A stretch of 6,937 bases of DNA from Zoogloeaceae bacterium (GTDB taxonomy: Bacteria; Pseudomonadota; Gammaproteobacteria; Burkholderiales; Rhodocyclaceae), in assembly GCA_015657735.1 (NCBI GenBank), contig SSSX01000326.1, forward strand, positions 1 through 6,937. The letters are read 5' to 3'. The notes beneath the pieces were generated by a model. The model ran no database searches, was not told the origin of the DNA, and saw nothing but the letters and a program-made list of their open reading frames with translations. The position numbers and the translations under genes are program-made. This document shows positions 1-5,655 of the stretch, one piece after another. Position 1 is the first letter of the stretch. The number at the start of each line of letters is the position of its first letter.

Positions 1-914
1 GCGTCCGGCCAGGCGCCGCTGGCGACCAGCTCGGCGGCCGTGGTGCGGACCAGCCGGAGCGCCTCCCACAGGCCGGGGGGCGTGGCGCGGTTGCGCCCCT
101 GGACGATGGCGACCCGGCGCCGCACCTCGGGGTCGATGAGGCGGAAGCTCTTCAGCCGGCCGGCGGCGACCTCGTCGGCCACCGCCGCCAGCGGCAGCAG
201 CGTGCATCCGCAACCGTGCATGACCAGGCGTTTGACGACGGCGGTCGAGCCGTCGCATTCGGGGGCCGGCCGCAGCGCAAAGCCGTGGCGGGCGGCCAGG
301 CCTTCGGCCAGCGCCCGCAGGCCGTGGTGGGTGCTCGGGAGGAGCAGCGGCACCTCGCCGAGCAGCGCCACCGGCGCCGTGGCCTGCGCCAGCGGAAAAT
401 CCGGCGCGGTAACGAGATGCACGCCCTCGTCGAACAGCGGGTCGTGGCGGATCGCCCCGCTATGCTCGGGCAGATAGACGATGGCCACGTCCAGCTCGCC
501 GTCGGCCAGCCATTCGAGGATCTGGCTGGCCAGCGCGTCGACGAAGCGCAGCCGGGTGGCCGGGAAGCGCTGCGCGAGGGCCTTGCCGAGCGGCGCGAAG
601 AGCATCTGCGCGATGGTCGGCTGGGCGGCGATGTGCAGACGCTCGGGGCCGCCGGCGGCGCCCTCGCGCAGCGCCTGGCCGGCCTCGTCGAGAAGCTTGT
701 CGACGGCCGTGGCGTAGTCGAGCAACTGCCGGCCGCGGTCGGTCAGCACGACGCCGCGGCCGCTGCGATGGAACAGGCGGACGCCGCATTCTTTCTCTAA
801 GGCGGCGATGCGCCGGCTGACCGTCGACTGGTCGACGCCCGTCTCGATGGCGGCCCGCGATACGCTGCCGGCACGGACGATGAGGGCGAACAGCTTCAGG
901 TCGTCGGAATTCAC
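1..914 (-). CDS. LysR-family transcriptional regulator, C-terminal end cut by window edge
   Basis: A cytoplasmic DNA-binding regulator. The frame is open from a GTG at 914-912 to the left edge (304 codons, no stop). LysR proteins usually have about 290-330 residues, so little is missing. Residues 6-60 form the winged helix-turn-helix: LKLFALIVRAGSVSRAA, then VDQSTVSRRIAALEKE (recognition helix) and VRLFHRSGRGVVLTDRG, a classic LysR signature. A linker helix follows to about residue 85. From about residue 90 lies the type 2 periplasmic-binding-like effector domain (for example ERLHIAAQPTIAQMLF and the late HGCGCTLLPLAAVADE segment). The GTG overlaps the TGA of the upstream reductase gene as GTGA. 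No good Shine-Dalgarno sequence precedes it, so translation probably depends on coupling. It may regulate the reductase or a linked gene to the left; the effector cannot be read from sequence. Family certain, target unknown. Confidence 0.93.
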   Translation of the reverse strand, partial: MNSDDLKLFALIVRAGSVSRAAIETGVDQSTVSRRIAALEKECGVRLFHRSGRGVVLTDRGRQLLDYATAVDKLLDEAGQALREGAAGGPERLHIAAQPTIAQMLFAPLGKALAQRFPATRLRFVDALASQILEWLADGELDVAIVYLPEHSGAIRHDPLFDEGVHLVTAPDFPLAQATAPVALLGEVPLLLPSTHHGLRALAEGLAARHGFALRPAPECDGSTAVVKRLVMHGCGCTLLPLAAVADEVAAGRLKSFRLIDPEVRRRVAIVQGRNRATPPGLWEALRLVRTTAAELVASGAWPD

Positions 915-1462
915 CGCGGCCGCAGCAGGCGCGTCCAGTTGGCGAGTGCCTGCATCTGGTCGGCGACCAGCTTTTGCAGGTGGGCGTCGGTCAGGTTGCC
1001 GTCGGCGTCGAAGGCGCCGGCGAAGGCATTGGAGAACACTTCCGGCTTGTTCAGCGGATGCACGTCGAGGAACACGCAGACCTGGCGCAGGTGGTATTGC
1101 GACCGCGAAGTGCCCATGCCGCCGCCGGCGCCCATGATCGACGCCGGCTTGCCGGCCAGCAGCGCGTTGTCCGGCTCGCGCGAGGCCCAGTCGATGATGT
1201 TCTTCAGCGCCGGCGCCATCGAGTAGTTGTATTCGGGGCAGGCGAACACCACCGCGTCGGCGGCGCCGATCTGGGCCAGCACGCGCTTCACGCTGTCGGG
1301 CTTGTCGGCGAGGTCGGCGTTGTAGAACGGAACGTCGGACAGATCGACGACATCGAGGCTGACGCCGGCGGGCAGGCCGGCCTGGGCCGCGCGCAGCAGG
1401 CCGCGATTGGTGGACTGGCGGCGCAGACTGCCGCAGATGCCGACGAATTTCAGTGAACTCAT
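911..1462 (-). CDS. NADPH-dependent FMN reductase / quinone (chromate) reductase family protein
   Basis: A 183-residue flavodoxin-fold oxidoreductase, the normal length for the ChrR/SsuE/azoreductase-like NADPH-dependent FMN reductase family. Known members use NAD(P)H to reduce flavin, quinones or, as a side activity, chromate and azo dyes in the cytoplasm. The FMN phosphate-binding loop is GSLRRQSTNR at residues 11-20. The family signature PEYNYSMAPALKNIIDW is at 76-92. A glycine-rich flavin-contact stretch, GAGGGMGTSR, is at 111-120. The ATG is preceded by AGGAGA with a 5-base gap, which fixes the start. It is the first gene of a two-gene unit, with the LysR regulator starting inside its stop codon. 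The 130 bases upstream (1463-1592, up to the helicase stop) hold no convincing promoter, so its own promoter or read-through from the helicase unit are both possible. Family is clear; the physiological substrate is not. Confidence 0.93.
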   Translation of the reverse strand: MSSLKFVGICGSLRRQSTNRGLLRAAQAGLPAGVSLDVVDLSDVPFYNADLADKPDSVKRVLAQIGAADAVVFACPEYNYSMAPALKNIIDWASREPDNALLAGKPASIMGAGGGMGTSRSQYHLRQVCVFLDVHPLNKPEVFSNAFAGAFDADGNLTDAHLQKLVADQMQALANWTRLLRPR

Positions 1463-1467
1463 GCGTT

Positions 1468-1473
1468 TCTCCT
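1468..1473 (-). promoter_or_regulatory. Ribosome binding site of the FMN reductase gene
   Basis: AGGAGA on the minus strand, 5 bases before the ATG at 1462. It is the best-placed Shine-Dalgarno sequence in the window and supports this start. Confidence 0.75.
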
Positions 1474-1592
1474 GGTGGCTGGGGGGTGACGGGGGCGACG
1501 CCCGGCCGCCTCCGGATTTCCGGCGGGATCGGGCCGCAGCCGCAGTGTCGCACTGTTCGGGCGCTTGCGCGCAGCGGCCGGGTGCGCTCCGC

Positions 1593-3662
1593 TCAACGCC
1601 ACATCGCCCGCATCCGCGCGGCCAGGTCGATGGCGTGCTGGCGCGATTCGGGCGTGCCGGTGACGGTGGGCTCGACCGGCGGCCAGCTGCGGCTGGCGAA
1701 CCGGTCGAGCAGCCGGTTGGGGATGAAACGCGTGCGGCTGGCGTAGACGTGGCGGTCGCCGCTGCCGGCCTGCCCGGTGACGTAGAAGCGCTGCGGGACG
1801 ATCAGGTCGAGGTGATCCCGGGCGCGCGTCATCGCCACGTAGAGCAGGCGCATCTCCTCCTCGAGTTCGTGTTCGCTGCCGGTGGCGAGGTCGGACGGCA
1901 GGCAGCCATCGACGGCGTTGAGCAGGGAGACCGCCGACCACTCGCGGCCCTTGGCGGAGTGGATGGTGGACAGGATCAGGTAATCCTCGTCGCGCAGCGG
2001 AACGCCGGCTTCGTCGCTGGTGGCGTCGGGCGGATCGAGGGTCAGCTCGGTGAGGAAGCGCTCGCGGCCCGGGTAGGTGGCGGCGATGCGGGCGAGTTGC
2101 TGGATGTCGGCCTGACGCACCTGGGCGTCGTCGAACAGGCGTTCCATCTGGCTTTCGTACCACTGGGCGAGGCGTTCGAGCGGCGCCGGCCAGGTGTCGG
2201 CGGATTCCAGCCCGGCGATCAGCGCGGCGAATTCGCGCCACGCCGGGCGGGCGCCGTCGGGCACCGGCTGCTCGGCGAGCAGCGCGCAGCCCGGCGCTGC
2301 GGCCTGGAGGTTGTCGAGGATGCGGCCGGCGGTCTTCGGCCCGATCCCGGCGAGCAGCTGGATGGCGCGGAAACCGGACACCCGGTCGCGGGGGTTCTGG
2401 GCCCAGCGCAGCACGGCGAGCACATCCTTGACGTGGGCCGCCTCGAGAAACTTGAGGCCGCCGAACTTCACGAACGGGATGTTGCGGCGGGTGAGTTCGA
2501 TTTCGAGCCGCACGCTGTGGTGGGAGGCGCGGAACAGCACGGCCTGGGCCTTGAGCCGCAGCCCGGCCTCGCGGCGGGCGAGCACCTGCTCGACGACGTA
2601 GCCGGCCTGGTCGGCGTCGTCGCGCACCGACACCAGGGCGGGTTTTTCGCCCGACGGGCGCTCGCTCCACAAATCCTTGCAAAAGCGCTCCCTGGCCTGG
2701 GCGATGACGCCGTTGGCGGCGGCGAGGATCGGCGGCGTCGAGCGGTAGTTGCGGTCGAGCGTCACGCGGCGGGCCGGCGGCTCGAACTGCTGCGGGAAAT
2801 CGAGGATGTTGCGCACCGTGGCGCCGCGGAAGCTGTAGATCGACTGGGCGTCGTCGCCGACCACGGTGAGGCCGCGGCCGTCGGGCTTGATGGCCCGCAG
2901 CAAGCCGGCCTGCAGGCGGTTGGTGTCCTGGAACTCGTCGACCAGCACGTGGCGGAAACGGCTGCCGACCTCCCGCGCCAGCGCCGGATCGGCGACCATC
3001 TGCGCCCAGTAGAGCAGCAAGTCGTCGTAGTCGAGCACCTGCTGGGCCTGCTTGGCTTCGACGTAGGCGAGGAACAGCGCGCGCAGGTCCGCTTCCCATT
3101 CGCTGCACCACGGAAAGCTGGCCTGCAGCACCTCGCCAAGACTGCCGCAGGTATTGACCGCCGCCGAGTAAATCGCCAGGCAGGTGCCCTTCATCGGGAA
3201 GCGTCTGGTCTTGGCCGACAGGCCCAGCTCGTGGCGGACGAGGTTGATCAGGTCGGCGGAATCTTCCCGGTCGTGGATCGTGAAGCCGGGGTCGACACCG
3301 ATGCGGCCGGCGAACTCGCGCAGCAGGCGGGCGCCGACGCTGTGGAAGGTGCCGGCCCACGGAAAGCCACCCTGGGCGAGTCGTGCGTGGCGCGGCGAGA
3401 CTTTGGCGGCGATGCGCTGGACGCGGCGGATCATCTCGTCGGCGGCGCGGCGCGAGAAGGTGAGCAGCAGGATTTGCGCCGGGTCGGCGCCTTCGGCCAG
3501 CAGATGGGCGACGCGGTGGGCCAGCGTGTTGGTCTTGCCCGAGCCGGCGCCGGCGATGACCAGCAGCGGGCCGGCATCGGCGCCGTGGAGCGCCGCATCG
3601 CGCTGGGCGTCGTTGAGGCCGGCAAGGTAGTCGGGGACGAGGTGGGCGGCCGGGGCGTTCAC
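1593..3662 (-). CDS. UvrD/Rep-family superfamily 1 DNA helicase
   Basis: An ATP-dependent, presumably 3'-5' DNA helicase of superfamily 1A, 689 residues. All core motifs are visible: Q motif LNDAQRDA (16-23); Walker A GAGSGKT (38-44); motif Ia LTFSRRAADEM (67-77); Ib GTFHSVGARLL (104-114); Walker B VDEFQDTN (241-248); III VVGDDAQSIYSFRGA (267-281); IV LDRNYRST (302-309); V ILSTIHSAKGREW (563-575); VI MRLLYVAMTRAR (604-615). A helix-hairpin-helix-like LLAGIGPKTAGRIL (436-449) sits where UvrD's 2B subdomain has one. It ends shortly after motif VI domain 2A, so it seems to lack the C-terminal Tudor-like tail of UvrD/PcrA. The GTG start overlaps the TGA of the zinc-ribbon gene (GTGA), with GGAG 8 bases upstream. 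Catalytic residues are intact. It is not confidently UvrD, Rep or PcrA itself, and is more likely a separate COG0210-type paralogue with a role in repair or replication restart. Confidence 0.96.
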   Translation of the reverse strand: MNAPAAHLVPDYLAGLNDAQRDAALHGADAGPLLVIAGAGSGKTNTLAHRVAHLLAEGADPAQILLLTFSRRAADEMIRRVQRIAAKVSPRHARLAQGGFPWAGTFHSVGARLLREFAGRIGVDPGFTIHDREDSADLINLVRHELGLSAKTRRFPMKGTCLAIYSAAVNTCGSLGEVLQASFPWCSEWEADLRALFLAYVEAKQAQQVLDYDDLLLYWAQMVADPALAREVGSRFRHVLVDEFQDTNRLQAGLLRAIKPDGRGLTVVGDDAQSIYSFRGATVRNILDFPQQFEPPARRVTLDRNYRSTPPILAAANGVIAQARERFCKDLWSERPSGEKPALVSVRDDADQAGYVVEQVLARREAGLRLKAQAVLFRASHHSVRLEIELTRRNIPFVKFGGLKFLEAAHVKDVLAVLRWAQNPRDRVSGFRAIQLLAGIGPKTAGRILDNLQAAAPGCALLAEQPVPDGARPAWREFAALIAGLESADTWPAPLERLAQWYESQMERLFDDAQVRQADIQQLARIAATYPGRERFLTELTLDPPDATSDEAGVPLRDEDYLILSTIHSAKGREWSAVSLLNAVDGCLPSDLATGSEHELEEEMRLLYVAMTRARDHLDLIVPQRFYVTGQAGSGDRHVYASRTRFIPNRLLDRFASRSWPPVEPTVTGTPESRQHAIDLAARMRAMWR

Positions 3663-3871
3663 TGCACCGACTCCGTGACTTCGGCCGCGCTGCGGCGGCG
3701 CGCCGCCGCCGGCCCGGCGGGCCGCAGGCCGGACGCCAGCGCCACCGCTTCGTCGCAGACCGGGCAGATGCGGTAGTCGCCGCCTGGCGCCGTGGCGGCA
3801 TCCATCGCGCGCGGGTCGACCGGGCTGTGGCAGTGGGGGCAGATGAAACGCGGGGATGTGGGTCGAGGCAT
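3659..3871 (-). CDS. Small zinc-ribbon protein (two CxxC knuckles), helicase-linked
   Basis: A 70-residue protein not matched to a named family. Residues 9-14 (FICPHC) and 35-39 (ICPVC) give two CxxC pairs (C11/C14 and C36/C39) 21 residues apart, the geometry of a zinc ribbon. The region between them is polar (VDPRAMDAATAPGGDYR), and the C-terminal third is Ala/Arg-rich and probably disordered. There is no signal peptide or membrane segment, so it should be cytoplasmic. The ATG at 3871 follows a GGAG with a rather long 10-base gap. It is the first gene of a unit whose second gene is the helicase, overlapping as GTGA, which suggests it is made with the helicase and may act with it, for example as a DNA- or protein-binding accessory. 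That role is inference. The frame stays open far upstream, over the VirK-like gene, but only this part looks like protein. Confidence 0.75.
   Translation of the reverse strand: MPRPTSPRFICPHCHSPVDPRAMDAATAPGGDYRICPVCDEAVALASGLRPAGPAAARRRSAAEVTESVQ
3671..3674 (-). promoter_or_regulatory. Ribosome binding site deciding the helicase GTG start
   Basis: GGAG on the minus strand, 8 bases before the GTG at 3662-3660 and lying inside the end of the zinc-ribbon gene. It supports GTG initiation in overlap with the upstream stop codon. Confidence 0.55.
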
Positions 3872-3885
3872 GAGGGCGGGTCTCC

Positions 3886-3909
3886 GTTGCTGTATCAATT
3901 TATAGCAAC
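3886..3909. promoter_or_regulatory. Inverted repeat over the -10 region, candidate operator
   Basis: Half-sites GTTGCT (3886-3891) and AGCAAC (3904-3909) are perfect reverse complements, with further symmetry one base inward (TA/TA). The 24-base dyad sits in the only A+T-rich patch of the window and covers the predicted -10 and transcription start of the zinc-ribbon/helicase unit. A repressor site fits this position; the cognate regulator is unknown. A short hairpin at the start of the transcript is the alternative. Confidence 0.45.
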
Positions 3910-3927
3910 AGCGACGCCACAAGTCCA
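3899..3927 (-). promoter_or_regulatory. Predicted sigma70 promoter of the zinc-ribbon/helicase unit
   Basis: Read on the minus strand: TGGACT (3927-3922, 4 of 6 against TTGACA), a 17-base spacer, then TATAAA (3904-3899, 5 of 6 against TATAAT), preceded by TGC, an extended -10. A transcription start near 3892 would give a leader of about 20 bases before the ATG at 3871. Position, spacing and the A+T-rich context in a G+C-rich region agree. Confidence 0.5.
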
Positions 3928-3988
3928 TAGCCGTGGCCCGGCGGGACGCCCTGCAAGCTCCGCGCAAGCCTGGCGACAAGCTGCCTAA

Positions 3989-4006
3989 AGCCTGACCGGT
4001 TAGGCT
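3989..4006. repeat. 18-base near-perfect palindrome upstream of the VirK-like gene
   Basis: AGCCTGACCGGTTAGGCT is its own reverse complement except for one mismatched pair (G/T), which would still pair as G-U in RNA. A nested dyad, GCCTAA (3983-3988) with TTAGGC (4000-4005), overlaps it. It lies in the divergent intergenic region, 31 bases before the first possible ATG of the VirK-like gene. It could be an operator, or a hairpin in the leader. It is followed by only CTTT, which is weak for a terminator. Confidence 0.4.
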
Positions 4007-4029
4007 CTTTCCGACGCACGGCTGCACGC

Positions 4030-4036
4030 GGAGGAG
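4030..4036 (+). promoter_or_regulatory. Shine-Dalgarno-like GGAGGAG abutting an ATG
   Basis: A strong GGAGGAG directly touches the ATG at 4037 with no spacer, too close to serve it in the usual way. No ATG, GTG or TTG lies in frame at normal distance after it (next in-frame ATG at 4085). It therefore does not settle the start of the VirK-like gene. Confidence 0.35.
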
Positions 4037-4084
4037 ATGCGCCATCCGCCGCCAGCCCGGCACAACCGGCCCGGACCCCGACTC

Positions 4085-5050
4085 ATGATTCCTTCTGCAT
4101 CGTTCCACCTCAAGCACACCAGCGACACGCCCGGCCGGCTGCTGCCGGGACACACCATGACCTGGCCCGAAGCCCGTCACGTCCTCGGGCCGGCGCGCAT
4201 GAAACGGGCTTTCCACCGCTACAAGTACGCGCTGCTGTTGCTGCTCACCGCCCGCCAGCGCGCCCGCCTGCTGCGGCTCCTCGACACCTACCCCGAATGG
4301 CGCCAGCTGTTCGTGGCGACGCCGTCCAACTTCTTCGTGCTGTTCAGGCGTTACCTCGACCGCCGCCATTCGATGTGGCAGCGTTTCGACAGCCTGATGG
4401 TCGACCTGACGGTGGCCGCGGACAAGTTCGGCACCGACACGATGCGCCTGCTGGCCGCCGGCCACGGCGTGCGGGTCGGCGCGCAGCCGGGTTTTTCGGT
4501 CGACCTGGCGATCAACCGGCCGACGCGCATCGAAGGCTTCTGGGCCTTTTCGCTGAACGACGCCGACAACCGGCCGCTGTTCAACCTGAGCTTCGGCTTC
4601 ACCGGCCCGGATTCCGTCCTGATCGCCTCGGTGCAGGGCATCAAGCGCCACGACGACAGCGCCCCCGGCGTGATCCGCAGCCTGACCAAGGGCGCCCACG
4701 GCCTGCGGCCGCATTTCATGCTGCTCGAAGTCTTCAAGATGGCCTGCGCGTGCTGGGGCATCCGGCACATCCGGGGCATCGACTCCGCCCATCAGGTGAC
4801 GCGCTACAAAAAGCAGGACGACGAGTTCAAGTTCGATTACCGGGCCTACTGGCGCGAGCACGGCGCCGTGCAGCAACCCGACGGCGCCTGGCTGCTGCCG
4901 AACCAGACGCGGCGCCGGACGCCCGACGAAATGCCGGCCCACAAGCGGGCGATGTACCGCCGGCGCTACGCCCTGCTCGACGCGCTGGCGGAGCTGGTCG
5001 CCGCCGGCCTGCAGGCGCCGGCCGCGGCGCCGGAGCCGCTGCTCGGCTGA
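4085..5050 (+). CDS. VirK/YbjX family protein (DUF535)
   Basis: A 321-residue protein of the VirK/YbjX (DUF535) family at typical family length. Counting from the ATG at 4085, recognisable parts are an N-terminal basic helical region (MTWPEARHVLG, then a leucine-rich RYKYALLLLL), a mid-domain with RPLFNLSFGF and ASVQGIKRH, then TKGAHGLRPHFMLLEVFK, WGIRHIRGIDSAHQVTR, FDYRAYWREHG, and the closing HKRAMYRRRYALLDAL. The last four blocks match the conserved C-terminal half of the family. Members in Shigella and Salmonella are linked to virulence and to resistance to antimicrobial peptides and envelope stress; the biochemical activity is unknown. No clear signal peptide or strong membrane helix is seen. 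An alternative ATG at 4037 adds 16 Pro/Arg-rich residues, but its GGAGGAG has no spacer; an ATG at 4157 is also possible. It is a single gene, divergent from the helicase unit and convergent with the DUF2894 gene. Confidence 0.88.
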   Translation: MIPSASFHLKHTSDTPGRLLPGHTMTWPEARHVLGPARMKRAFHRYKYALLLLLTARQRARLLRLLDTYPEWRQLFVATPSNFFVLFRRYLDRRHSMWQRFDSLMVDLTVAADKFGTDTMRLLAAGHGVRVGAQPGFSVDLAINRPTRIEGFWAFSLNDADNRPLFNLSFGFTGPDSVLIASVQGIKRHDDSAPGVIRSLTKGAHGLRPHFMLLEVFKMACACWGIRHIRGIDSAHQVTRYKKQDDEFKFDYRAYWREHGAVQQPDGAWLLPNQTRRRTPDEMPAHKRAMYRRRYALLDALAELVAAGLQAPAAAPEPLLG

Positions 5051-5064
5051 CGCCTGCGGCGCGG

Positions 5065-5655
5065 TCAGCCCTTGCCGCGCGCCGGCTTGCGCTTCCTGTC
5101 GCGCTCGCCGCGGACGGCGCCCTTCGGCACCGCGCGGCTGCCGGCGTCGATCTGATCGAGCCACAGCAGCGCATCGGCGTAGGACATGAAATGCTGCAGG
5201 TAGTCCGGCGCGATGTCGCGCATCGCCTTGAGTGCCTGCAGCACCAGGCGCTGCGAATTGAGCGGGCCGGCGTGCTCCGGCGCCTGCGCGACGGCCTCGG
5301 CGAGCTGGCGGTCGACGCTGAGCCTCGACCACGTCGTGCGGAAGCGGGCCACGGATTTGAGCTCGGCGGGCGCCCCGGCCGGCGTGTCCGGCGAGCGCTG
5401 GCGGATGTAGGCAAGCAGCCCGCTCAGCGGCGCGACGGTGTCGTCGCCGGCCGGGCCGGCCGCCGGCGCGCCCTCGAAGCGCGCGCGAAAGTCCTGCAGC
5501 GCGCCGGCCAGCCGGGCGTCGAGCAGACGGCGGAGGCCGCCCTGCTGGGTCGCGCTGCGGCGGGCCAGCGCTTCGAGGAAGCCGAAACCGACCGGATCGA
5601 AACGGTCGGCGCCGCGCGCGCGCAGCGCGTCGAGCTGTGCGCCGGCCTCAGCCAC
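5065..5655 (-). CDS. DUF2894 family protein, last gene of the DUF802-OmpA unit
   Basis: A 196-residue protein matching what I know of DUF2894, a proteobacterial family of unknown function usually found beside DUF802 and OmpA-like genes. The N-terminal part (LDALRARGADRFDPVGFGFLEALARR, residues 8-33) is helical. A Pro/Ala-rich linker spans about 61-76. The conserved core runs from about 98 to 168 and includes ELKSVARFRTTWSRLSVDRQL, PEHAGPLNSQRLVLQALKAM and FMSYADALLWLDQ. The tail (GERDRKRKPARGKG) is strongly basic and could bind nucleic acid, phospholipid headgroups or an acidic partner. There is no signal peptide or membrane segment, so it is probably cytoplasmic. No ATG exists before the core, and I chose the GTG at 5655, which overlaps the OmpA gene's stop by 8 bases. 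The frame runs on to 5721, but those extra residues are an Arg-rich shadow of the OmpA gene. The stop lies 14 bases from the convergent VirK-like gene. Confidence 0.82.
   Translation of the reverse strand: MAEAGAQLDALRARGADRFDPVGFGFLEALARRSATQQGGLRRLLDARLAGALQDFRARFEGAPAAGPAGDDTVAPLSGLLAYIRQRSPDTPAGAPAELKSVARFRTTWSRLSVDRQLAEAVAQAPEHAGPLNSQRLVLQALKAMRDIAPDYLQHFMSYADALLWLDQIDAGSRAVPKGAVRGERDRKRKPARGKG

Noticed and set aside
216..800. Plus-strand open frame opposite the LysR gene
   Set aside because: The LysR translation on the minus strand is clear and continuous to the window edge; this is its antisense shadow.
1512..1555. Small dyads CCGGA/TCCGG and CAGTG/CACTG between the helicase and reductase genes
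   Set aside because: Five-base stems with loops of 2-3 bases and no T-run are too weak to call a terminator or operator.
1407..3776. Very long open frame (789 codons) on the plus strand opposite the helicase
   Set aside because: The opposite strand holds a complete helicase with all motifs. The plus-strand translation is Gly/Val/Arg/Asp-rich without recognisable domains, as expected from the antisense of a G+C-rich gene.
1459..3801. 780-codon open frame on the minus strand in another frame of the helicase gene
   Set aside because: Its product is almost entirely Arg/Pro/Ala, a frame-shifted shadow of the helicase.
5059..5080. Hairpin GCGCGG/CCGCGC at the convergent gene ends, possible two-way terminator
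   Set aside because: The stem is only 6 base pairs with a 10-base loop and no T-run on either side, and much of it lies inside the DUF2894 coding region. Chance in G+C-rich DNA is likely.
3872..5332. Upstream in-frame extension of the zinc-ribbon gene (to 557 codons)
   Set aside because: The extension runs antisense through the VirK-like gene and the intergenic region. It shows no domain, and a promoter, an ATG and a GGAG lie just before the short form.
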